Below, piece after piece: positions 55,071 to 64,000 of a stretch of DNA of 64,000 nucleotides (its first letter is position 1; every line of letters begins with the position of its first letter). The notes under the pieces are model-generated. The model was not told the DNA's origin. It ran no database searches and worked only from the letters and a program-made list of their open reading frames with translations. The position numbers and the translations under genes were made by a program. The DNA is from Amborella trichopoda (Eukaryota; Streptophyta; Magnoliopsida; Amborellales; Amborellaceae), in contig NW_006498192.1 of the NCBI RefSeq assembly GCF_000471905.2, positions 2,684,586 through 2,748,585 on the forward strand, given 5' to 3'.

Positions 55071-56130
55071 ATGAAGGCACAAAGGGACCAAGTTATCCAC
55101 CCCATTCAAAAAATTCTAGATGAGCATGAGCTCATCCAAAACCCTGTGGCTAGGGAATTTCATAAAGAAAATGTCAATGATTGCCTTAGAACAGGGTCCA
55201 TGATTCAAGAGGGAATGGAAGTGCAAACTATCGTACAAGAAGTTCCAATTGAAGCGGAAGAAACAAACTTACAGAATTCTGAAACTCGAGAAAAGGAGAA
55301 TAACCATAGGCAGAATTTTGAAACTCAAGAAAATGAGAAAAATTCAAGAAAAATATAGATTTCAATTGAAGATACGAGCGCACAGAAAGTCCAAGACATC
55401 CATGTGATACATGTTACTACAAAAGAGAATGACCTAATCAATCTCATCTTTCAAATAAGTGCAGTGGGTGACCCACCGGAGGCTCAAGTCATCAATGAGC
55501 TCAATCGATTTCCTGAACCTAGGGTTTCTCAAGACTACATTTGTGAGGAATGCCATAATCTAGACCGTACAATCCATGAAGAAACAAAAGAGTCAAGCCG
55601 AGAGGATTATGTTGAACTATCCCCTAAGGTAAATCCAAAAGAAGATCCATCCTCTCAAGAATGGATAATAGAACTTGAACCTCTAGAGATCCTAAGAGGC
55701 GCACCTGGGCCACCTTCACTAGACTTCTTGATAGGCCACCTATTTGGGATGAAGAGAAAAGTCTAGAGCATTCAATTACACCAGTCTTGATTGATCCAGC
55801 AATCAACACCGAACAAACGAGGAAGATCCAACACGTCTGCAAGAGTTAAGATAAATCAAACCCCTATAAGTTCTAGGGGGACTACCTGGGCCACTTTCAC
55901 ATGATTTTCTTAATAACCCACCTATATGGGATGAAAAACTAGACGTTGAAGTTCAAATCATGTTATTCCATCAAGGTAAAGGATCTCAAGAAAATTACTA
56001 TATAGGGGCTGCCCTACCAAACCACTTGATAAGGGTACACTTACTAGATGATGAAAATAAAGCAGGGGAAACCGGTGAGGCCTACACCTTATCTAACGAC
56101 TCCCAACATTCCTTGAGGTGATGTAGTCCC
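55071..56130 (+). pseudogene. Unknown acidic ORF, element B
   Basis: Open segments 55071-55358 and 55404-55766 are rich in E, Q and N. They contain ILDEHELIQNPVAREFHKEN, PIEAEETNLQ, DPPEAQVINELNRFPEPR and YICEECHNLD. A repeated motif L-x-I-L-(R)G-xPGPxSxDFL occurs at about 55682 and again, followed by NNPPIWDE, at about 55880. Continuing coding-like sequence to 56120 includes DDENKAGET. The same protein is encoded at 62.1-63.4 kb on the minus strand and partly at 49.2-49.8 kb. It takes the place where pol would be expected and I recognise no domain. Confidence 0.6.
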
Positions 56131-56639
56131 CAATAGAAACATGAAGTTGCAGTGGGTGATCATTTACTCCTCCCTTTCAAATAAGCCAAGTGGCGCATCC
56201 ATGCTCTGCTTAAGCATCCTACTCCATGGTATTGACAACCTAAAGAGTTGAAAAACAAAAAATAAAAATAAAAATAAAAATAAAAGGAAAAGAAAAAGAT
56301 GAAGAAAATGGGCTTAGCCAACCCAACAAGAGATTGAAGGACTAGGAAGCTGAGAGTGACTCCGAATATGAAGATCCAGGCTCCAGTGATGCAATCTAAG
56401 GAGAAAATACTCTATTAAAATTCGAAAACCGTAGTCAGGAAAGTATCAGATACCAACTAAGGGCAAGGAAAATCTAAGGATGACCAATACTAGGACCTCC
56501 CTGCCACTTCGAAGAAGGAAGGATGATTGAGTTCTTAGCTATTTTTTAGGACAAAGTGTCACAAGAAGGAAAAAATTCCATGACTCTTCTCCTTCTCTTT
56601 CTTCATCTTCTTCAAAAGAAAAAATAAATTCCACCAAGA

Positions 56640-56930
56640 AGATAAATCGAATGGAATCTCGAGCGTTGGAAAAAAATCCACTGGGCTGAACACCCGAAAG
56701 GGACCTTAGCAGTAGAGAAAAAAAAAAGAAATTAAATTCGTGATAAAAAATCAAAAGGAATCTTGAACGTTGGAAAATAAAGGTCACTAGGCTGAGCACC
56801 CGAAAGGGACCCTAGGAGCAGTAGAAAAAAAAAAAAAGGCTGTCGAGTCGAAAATCCTAAAGGAAACCCAAGCGTTAAAAAAAAGGTCATCGGGCTGAAC
56901 ACCAAAAAGGGACCCGAGACAATAAAAAAA
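56640..56930 (+). repeat. CCGAAAGGG 3'UTR repeats, element B
   Basis: Alternating blocks: GGGCTGAACACCCGAAAGGG, AATCAAAAGGAATCTTGAACGTT, GGCTGAGCACCCGAAAGGGA, and GAAAATCCTAAAGGAAACCC. Each is followed by GCGTT/CCTAG and an A-rich linker, with about 110-bp supra-period. Confidence 0.8.
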
Positions 56931-57991
56931 TAAAATTTCTCTATCTTTTTGTCTCTTCTTCAAAATCTCTAGAATTTCTTATCAAGTTAGAATGACATCA
57001 GAAAGCAAAGTAAGGCATCAGTTCAAGTAAACCTGAAAAGCCTCGACCATTTGAACTTCAATGGAGTGGTAGTGGAGGAAGAAAATCGAAAGTCCAAGGA
57101 TATTCTGAGTACTCTGAGGCACAACCCACATTATCCAAGACACCAATTTTCTCAAAAAACGAGAAAATTTCTTCCTTGAATTGTGACATAAGAGCCAAGA
57201 TTGGAAGATTGGGAAGTACTTAGTGGTTCCTCATTCTGAAAGTCCCAAGTGGAGGCTTGACAAGCTCATGGCGAAAAAAAAAAAAATGAGAGCTCCATGG
57301 TAGTATGAGCCTAAACAGCTTACCATAACTTATTCTTCAAAATTTCTCCTATGTATTTCGTGAGTTGTCAAAAACCTTAATTTCTTTGGTTAAAACGTAG
57401 CTCTAAACGCTGTTGTTTTTTCCTCAAAATTCAATCAATATTCAAAACCTTCTAAACTTTTTTAAAAAACGAAGGAGTTTCATGGAGGCTTGGATATGAT
57501 GCGTCCACCGCTACCAAATACTGGATTGTCATGCTTTCAAACCCTTAGGAAAACAGAGACCAACCCATTGGTTCCCATACCAAAAAGGCTAAACCTGTTG
57601 ACCCCAAGAATCAGAATCGAATGTGAACAAGAAGTTCAATTAGCCAGAAATTCATTATCCCATCATTTCTTCTAAATCAAAATCTCATTCAATTGGAGAA
57701 TCAGACCCCAAGAAAGATGTCTAAAGTCAAAGATAACTACAATTGAGGCTTCCCAATAGCATTGGATTGACTACAACAAGGAGTGTCACCGGCTCAAAGA
57801 TAGCACGATTCCTGATGGATGTCACTTCGGATCCCGATTGTTAGAGACCTTCAACTGTACTAACTCAAGCAATGTAAGTTTGATGTCTTATGGATCAAAA
57901 GCATCCATCGGTGTACTGTCTACCCAAAAGGATACTAGTCATTTAAAAGAATGATCCCATAAAAAACGTTTTCATTACCATCATGTCTCAG

Positions 57992-58055
57992 GTGTCTACT
58001 TCTTTGCCATTCACCTGGTGCCCCAATCAAATAGGGGTAATTGGAGATACCCTCT
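57992..58055 (+). promoter_or_regulatory. Polypurine tract and LTR-start hairpin, element B (decayed)
   Basis: GTGTCTACTTCTTTGCCATTCACC (57992-58015) is followed by CCAATCAAATAGGGGTAATTGGAGATACC; the second arm is recognisable only in part (GGTA..GGAGATACC). Just upstream both arms of the inverted repeat encode a YNKxCHRLKD-like stretch (57765-57800). Confidence 0.5.
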
Positions 58056-59059
58056 TGAACTTTTGGCTAAGGGAACTGCTAAAGACCTTGATTTTGAGCC
58101 CGAATGGCTACAAAAACTCCAGTAAACCATAAGAAACCTATACCCAATATAATTACCCTAAAACTGCCCAAATATCCCAACTTCAAGTAGAGCTCGAGAG
58201 CATTCGAACGGTCCAAGAATCACATAAATCAGACCTACGAATAAAAAAATCTAACAAATAACAATTTAGTTCTTGTGAGATGTAAGTGTTGGGCCATGGG
58301 CCGAGCTATGACGCGTTATGGCAGGCCCAAATTTGACCTGATGATGCAGTAAACATATTTTTTATAATTAGATAAGGATAAAACTTCAAGATAAATCCCA
58401 ATAAATCCAAAAAAACTCCTAAATATCGGAAAAATATCCAATTAAGTCTTATAAATTCCGTCTCCATAAAAATAAAGGAGAGATGAATAAATCCCATAAA
58501 ATTTCTCGAAATAAGAAAAATAGCCTAAAAATACCTAAAAATAGGAAAAGTTCTTAGAAAATTCCTAAAAAATTAAGAAAAATCCCCGAAAATTACAGAA
58601 AATCCTAGAATTCATATTCAATCTTTGGAGATCCCAAAACCCTTAGAAAAGTAAGGGAAATTATTCGCCAATCCCTAAAAAAACCTTAGGTAGACCCTAT
58701 CTAAAATTCTCAGCTTTTCCCATGCCTTAGGAACTCTAAATTTAGGTCAAAGAATATTAGATCTGCTAATTCCAATAAGAAAAAGGCATCCAAAAAAGGA
58801 GATGGTAGCACAAATCGGAAGAGTTGCTGATCTAAGCCCGAAATTCTAGGTTTCGAGTCCCTACAGGTAAGTATATCTTTATTTACTTGATTTAATTTGT
58901 TTTTCTTCATTTAATTCTCTATTTTATTTTATTTTTTTGAAAATTAATTTATTATTAGATTTAACTAAAATTAGAATCATTTTTTTAGATCAAAATACTG
59001 ATTTGGAGCCGACACTATCAGTGGACTCAAGAAAGGATCGGATTAGAGCGTATAATTCA
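58042..59059 (+). mobile_element. LTR, element B
   Basis: Begins TGGAGATACCC and ends near ATAATTCA at about 59056, followed by AATGACCCCACTCTCTC, a decayed PBS (compare GCGACTCCACT in the right arm). About 1.02 kb. It contains a CTACAG|GTAAGTATATC splice-donor-like sequence at 58872-58880. Confidence 0.65.
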
Positions 59060-59221
59060 AATGACCCCACTCTCTCTACCTTCTCAAAAGTAACTCAGTT
59101 TTTATTAAGATTTGAGCTCATCCCAAAGATCGGTGCAGATTGGCGCGTAAATAGATGAAATCTACTCAAATCTTAGCAAAAATTGAATTACTTTTGAATA
59201 GGTAGAGAGAGTGGAGTCGCT

Positions 59222-60279
59222 TGAATTATGAGCTCAAAAAAATCCCAGATCTATACAAATCCAGATTTTTTCTGAGTCCATTGATAATGTCATCTTTAAA
59301 TCTGTATTTTGACCTAAAAAAATTCTTCTAAATTTAATTAAATCTAATAATAAATTAATTTTCAAAAAAAAAAAATAAAGTAGAAAACTAAGTGAAGAAA
59401 AAAAATTAAATTAAGAAAAAATATATATACTTACCTCTAGGGACCTGAAACCCAACATTTTGGGCTCAGATCTGGCCGCTCTTTTGATTTAAGCCACCAT
59501 CTCCTGTTTTGAATGTTTTTGCTTTCTGAAATTATAAAATCTAAAGTCCTTTCATCTAGATCTAGGGTTCTTAAAGCATGGAAAAAGCTACGAATTTTAG
59601 GTAGGGTCTACTTAGGTTTTTCTTGGGATTGAAGAAGAATTTTCTTTAGTTTTCTGAGGGTTTGGAGATCTCCAAAAGTTGAATATGAATTTTGAGACTT
59701 TATGTAGTTTTTTAGGATTTTTCCTAATTTTTTAAGAATTTTCTAAGGGGTTTTCCTATTTTTGGGTATTTTTTGTTATTTTCTAATTTCGATAATTTCT
59801 AAGGGATTTCTTTATCTCTTGTTTTTCCTTTTACTTGGTCTCCTTTTGTGGGTTATATAGAGGGGTATTTATAGGATTCAATAAGTAATTTTTCTTGATT
59901 TTTTTGGAATGTTTTTGAAATTTTCTGACTTTATCTTGAAGGTTTGGCCTTATCTAATTAAAGAAAACATGTTTACTATGTGATTAGGCCATGTCTGGGC
60001 CTAGCAGGCCATGTCACGGCCCAGCCTGCGGCTCGACCTTGGGTCTCACAAGAACTAAATTGTCATTTGTTGGATCATTTTATCCGTAAGTCTGATTTAG
60101 GCGATTCTTGGACGAAACTCTCAGGCTTTACTTCAAGTTGGGATAGGTTTTGAGTAGTTTTGGAGCTATTATATTGGGTCTACGTTGCCTATGGTCTACT
60201 AAGATTTATGTTATCCCTTAGGTTCATAATCGAGGTTTTTAGAAGCTCCCTTAGCCAGAATTTTGAAGGGGTACCCACA
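59222..60279 (-). mobile_element. LTR, element C
   Basis: On the minus strand it starts TGTGGGTACCCC at 60279 after the PPT-like CCAAAGAGGAACAAT, has TATA-like CTATAAATAC and CTATATAACC around 59852-59875, a GAG|GTAAGTATATA splice-donor-like site at about 59449, and ends near 59222 before GCGACTCCACT, a PBS-like sequence. Length about 1.06 kb. Confidence 0.7.
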
Positions 60280-60338
60280 ATTGTTCCTCTTTGGCATTCA
60301 CCTGGGGCACCAAGTGAATGGTAAAGAAGTAAACACCT
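60272..60338 (-). promoter_or_regulatory. Polypurine tract and LTR-start hairpin, element C
   Basis: On the plus strand GGTACCCACAATTGTTCCTCTTTGGCATTCACC (in part) pairs with GGTAAAGAAGTAAACACC at 60320-60338. On the minus strand the PPT is CCAAAGAGGAACAA, directly before the LTR start. Confidence 0.6.
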
Positions 60339-61309
60339 AAAACACGGTCGAAAGGAGAAACCTTTTTTGAGGGATCATTTTTTTGAATGACCTGTACCTT
60401 TTTGATAGGCGATACGTCGATTGATGTTTTTGATCCATAAGACATCCACCTAGTACTGTTATCTTTGAGTTAGTGAGGTTGAGAGGTCTCCAACAATCGG
60501 GATCCTAAGTGAATATCAATAAGAATCGTGTTATCTTTGAGCCGATGACACCCTTTGTTATAGTCACTCCAATGCTCCTAGGAAGCTGCCAGTGTGGTCA
60601 ACTTTGCCTTCGATTATGATTCTTGGGGTCCACAAGTTCAAGCTTTTTGGTATGGTAATATATGGGTTGGTCTCTGTTTTCTTAAGGGTTTGTAAGCATG
60701 CAATCTAGGATATAGTGGTGGCGGATGCATCATATCCAATCCTCCATGAAACTCCTTTGTTTTTTCAAAATATTTAGAAGGTTTTGAAGATAGATTGAAT
60801 TTTGAAAAAAGAGAAATAGAGTTTCGGCTTATGTTTTACAAAAAAAATTAAGGTTTTTGAAAACTCAGGAAACACATAAGGGAAATTGTGAAGATGGATG
60901 AGAAATTTTGAAAAGCAAGTTTGGTAAGCAATTTAGGCTCATGCTACCATGGCGCTCTCTCTTCTTCTTCCCCTTTTTTTTTTTTACATTAGATTGCCGA
61001 GCCTCTATTTGGGACTTTCAGGACGATGAATCACTAAGTACTTCCTCAATTCCAATCTTGGCTCTTATGTCATAATTCAATAAAGACTTTTTCTTGTATT
61101 CCAAACAAACCGGTGTCTTGGATAATATGGGATGTTGCTTCAGAATGCTCAGAATATCCTTGGACTTCCAATTTCGTTCCTCCACTACTACTTCTTTAAA
61201 GTTCAGATAGTCGAGGCTTTTCAGGTTTACTTGGATTGATGTCTTACTTTGCTTTCTGACGTCATTCTAACTTGAGAAGAGAAGAATTTCTAGAGATTTT
61301 GGAGAAGAG

Positions 61310-61620
61310 ACTAAAATATAGTGAAGTTCTATTTTTCTATCGCCCCGGGGTCCCTTTTGGGTATTTCATACAGCGGCCTTTTTCCCCATGCTCGGGTTTC
61401 CTTTCAAATTTTCAGCCTGGCAGATTTTTTTTTTTTTTTTTTGTCACCCCAAGGTCCGTTTCTGGTGTTCAGCCTAGCTTTTGTTCCAACGCTCGAGATT
61501 TCTTTTGATTTTTCATCTCAATGGTCTTTTTTTTTTTTTATCTGTCGCTAAGGTCCCTTTCAAGTGTTCAGCCAAATGGCTTTTTTTCCAACGCTTGAGA
61601 TTCCTTTCAATTTTTCATCT
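61310..61620 (-). repeat. CCGAAAGGG 3'UTR repeats, element C
   Basis: Plus-strand reading shows AGGTCCCTTTCAAGTGTTCAGCC, CCAACGCTTGAGATTCCTTT and related blocks every 55-65 bp; these are the reverse complement of the element B repeats. Confidence 0.75.
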
Positions 61621-62139
61621 TGACAGAATTTCTTGTTTTTTAAGAGGAGAAGGAGAAGCGTCAATTGCATTTTTTTTTTCCTTCTTGTGGCACTTTGACC
61701 TAAAAAACAGATAAGAAGTCAATCATCCTTCTTTCTTCCATGTAGCAGTATGGTCCTAGTCTTGATCATCCTTAGACTTTCTTTGCCCCTTGTTGGTATC
61801 TGATACTTCCTTGACAAAGGTTGTCGAATATTTATAGAATCGTTCATCCTCGGATTGCTTCACTTAATCCTTGATCTTCGAACTCGAGGTCACTCTCAGC
61901 TTCTTCATCCTTCAATCTCTTGTTGGGTTGGCTAACCTCTATTTCTTTTTTCTTTTCTTTTTGACTCCATTGATGTCGTGGAGTAGGGTGCCTAAGCTGA
62001 GCATGGATGCCCCACTTGGCTTATTTGAGAGGGAGAAGTAAGTGATCACCCCACATCTTTTCGGTAAATTTTCAGTCAGAATATCATGTTTTTCTTGGGG
62101 AGTACATCGCCTCAAGACATGTTGGGAGTCGTTAGATAA

Positions 62140-63400
62140 GGCGTGGGCCTCATCAGTTTCCCCTGCTTTATTTTCATCATCAGGTGAGGGTGCCCTTATT
62201 AAGTGATTTAACGGGGCTGCCCCTGTAAGGTCTTCTTCTTGATATCCTTTCCCTTGAGGGAATAATATGATTTGATATTCAATATCTGGTTCTTCATCCT
62301 ATATGGGTGGGTTATTCAGAAATCTTCTTAGAACTTCTAGCGGTTCCATTTGTTCAAACTCTTACAGAGGTGTTGGATCTTCAAGAATAATCAAATTTGG
62401 ATCCCTCACTTCTTTGGTGTTGATTGCTAGATCAATCTTAGATATTTGTGTAATTAAATGTTCTAGGCTCTGCTCTTCATCTCCAATAGGTGGGTCTGTC
62501 AAACGTCAAGTGAATGTAACCAAGGTGGGCCTCTTAGGATCTCTAGAAGTTCAAGTTCTTTCATCCATTCTTGAAGAGATGGATATTCTTTTGGGTTCAC
62601 ATTAGAGGATAGTTCAGCAAAATCCTCTAGGCTTGAATCTTTTGCTTCTTCATGCATTGCACTAGCGAGAATAAGACATTTCTCACAAATGTATTGTTGG
62701 GAGTCCCTGGCTTCAGGATCTCGTTTGAGCTCATTAATGACTTGAGCCTCCCGTGGGTCATCCACAACACTTATTTGAAAGATGGGATTAATTAAAAGAT
62801 GGGATTAATTAGGTCATTTTCTTTTGTGGTGACATGTATCTCAAGGATGTCCTGAATATTTTATGGGCTTGTTTCTTCAATCGGAATCGAGATTTTTTCT
62901 AGAATTTCTCTCCCTTTCGTGAGTTTTAGATTTCAGGCTTAAGTCACTCCATCAAATGGAATTTTAGAATCCATGGCCTCAGGATTTGGGTCATCTACCT
63001 CTGCCCGCTATTTAAGATAGGAGTGTCTTGAATCTTCTACAAGTTTGTTTCTTCCGCTTCAATTGGAACTTCTAGTGGGGTAGTTTGCTCTTCCATTCTC
63101 GCTTGGATTATGGACCCTGTGCTAAGGCAATCCTTGGTATTTTCTTTATGAAATTCCCTAGCTATAGGGTTTTGAGTGAGCTCATGCTCATCTAATATTT
63201 TTTTCATAAGGTGGATAATTTGGTCCCTCTGTGTCTTCATATCATCAACGTTTACTAGGGTTGAAATTGTTTCCTCCTTTTGTGGGTTGAACTTCTCTAA
63301 TTTTATAAAAGTTTCCCATGGAATTGACCCAAAGTTAAGACAATTCTCATCATTTGGTTTCTGAAATTCCTTAGTAACGTAGGTCACTCGACCATTTCAG
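62140..63400 (-). pseudogene. Unknown acidic ORF, element C
   Basis: Minus-strand frames 63387-63037, 62765-62499 and continuing to about 62140 encode KKILDEHELTQNPIAREFHK, DPREAQVINELKRDPEARDS, YICEKCLILASAMHEEAKDS, LELLEILRGPPWLHSLD and, further on, DDENKAGET. This is colinear with 55071-56130. The frames are broken by stops and a shift between 63037 and 62765. Function unknown. Confidence 0.6.
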
Positions 63401-63799
63401 CCTTCATTTTCAAGGCGGTTTCTTCTTGTACCCCAAGGCCATATTGGATGATTTTTAAGCTTGAACAAATATTTTTACTCGTCTATCTTTATCAAGTTGA
63501 TACGGTCTTCATTTTCAGGGTAGTTTCTTTTTGTACCCCAGGGCCATATTGGATGATTTTCAAACTTGAGCAGGGATTTCAACTCGTCGATCTTTGTCAA
63601 GTTGATATCAGCTAGGATTTCTTCAACTTCATCAGTTCTATCATCTGATATTACCTGGCTTTGCTTTGAGTAAGCCTCATCTATGTCCTTAAATGATTAT
63701 GGTGATGGTTTTAACTTGGGATCGGCTTCAAATTTTGCAATTATTGTCTCTTTATAATCACATTCAGATGAATCTTCATTGTAGTTGGGTTTTTGTTCC

Positions 63800-64000
63800 T
63801 TCATGACTTCATCTGGCTCTTGTCCCAGCATGGTTCCATCGAGCTCTTGCCTCGGCATCACTTGTGACCAATCTCGGGCCCTTCCTTTGCTCTCTCATAA
63901 CGTGAAACCATTTCTAACATTAAGTCAAAAGAGAATGCCTGCATGCTTTTACTGAAGTAGAGTCTATACTCAGGGAACGCATTCTCTATGGCCATACTAA
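63800..64000 (-). pseudogene. Gag tail, element C (runs off window)
   Basis: The minus-strand counterpart of 54420-54640. It includes a tract equivalent to SMAIENA...YFSKS and MLEMVSRYERA followed by the Q/E/D-rich repeats MLGQEPDEVMKEQ. The rest of gag should lie to the right of the window. Confidence 0.65.

Larger units (their letters stand above)
54420..59116 (+). repeat. Left arm of a giant inverted repeat
   Basis: Reverse-complement similarity to 59165-64000 runs through gag tail, acidic ORF, CCGAAAGGG repeats, PPT and LTR. Paired landmarks: ATGGCCATAG 54427 with 63990, ATGAAGGCACAAAGGGACC 55070 with 63240, ATGATGCGTCC 57497 with 60730, AAGATTTGAG 59107-59116 with 59165-59174. The left arm probably continues further left, but the right arm leaves the window. 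Confidence 0.85.
59165..64000 (-). repeat. Right arm of the giant inverted repeat
   Basis: Partner of 54420-59116. The 48-bp spacer 59117-59164 separates the arms. Substitution and indel differences are frequent along the whole length, so the arms are old relative to each other. Confidence 0.85.

Noticed and set aside
54420..64000. Palindrome as a simple assembly or hairpin-read artefact
   Set aside because: Arms differ by many substitutions and indels, including decayed PPT in one arm and intact PPT in the other, which a duplicated read would not show.

Overview
The window is plant nuclear DNA. It is AT-rich, has a spliced glyoxalase-type gene at the left edge, and is otherwise almost wholly transposable elements: a hAT derivative, Mutator-like elements with 9-bp target duplications (one carrying a fragment of a plant LRR receptor kinase), and large degenerate Ty3/Gypsy LTR retrotransposons. 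I cannot name the species. Only the first gene looks like an intact, although truncated, host gene.

Layout. 1-1.2 kb: last two exons of a glyoxalase I/VOC-family gene. 1.48-3.15 kb: non-autonomous hAT-like element filled with a minisatellite. 3.4-4.9 kb: three small foldback or TIR elements. 5.35-7.09 kb: Pack-MULE-like element with a degenerate, triplicated LRR-kinase fragment. 8.11-9.31 kb: a second MULE of the same TIR family, nearly all inverted repeat. 10.8-13.1 kb: minus-strand Gypsy integrase remnant and an LTR. 14-29.1 kb: a giant retroelement 3'UTR/LTR complex in which the promoter-bearing LTR core is present three times in tandem; it holds an assembly gap, kilobase polypyrimidine tracts, arrays of hairpin-forming units and a 17-bp minisatellite. 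29.2-31.9 kb: decayed ORF with a plant mobile domain. 32-35.3 kb: antisense retroelement debris, a 391-bp duplication and another LTR end. 35.3-38.3 kb: decayed gag. 38.4-39.6 kb: a truncated chromovirus-like (Tekay/Del) LTR plus gag. 39.7-48.8 kb: another LTR core, an integrase fragment, a repeat-rich 3'UTR and a fuller LTR copy. 48.8-64 kb: gag-only (TR-GAG-like) elements, of which the last two form a giant diverged inverted repeat centred near 59.14 kb.

The most interesting signals are structural. The first is the hairpin-unit arrays inside the polypyrimidine LTR regions, where stem changes look paired. The second is a hairpin that joins the polypurine tract to the LTR start in four separate elements. 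The third is a recurrent AAACCCGAAAGGG stem motif in otherwise unrelated 3'UTR repeats. All family calls come from reading translations and motifs by eye; no database search was run.
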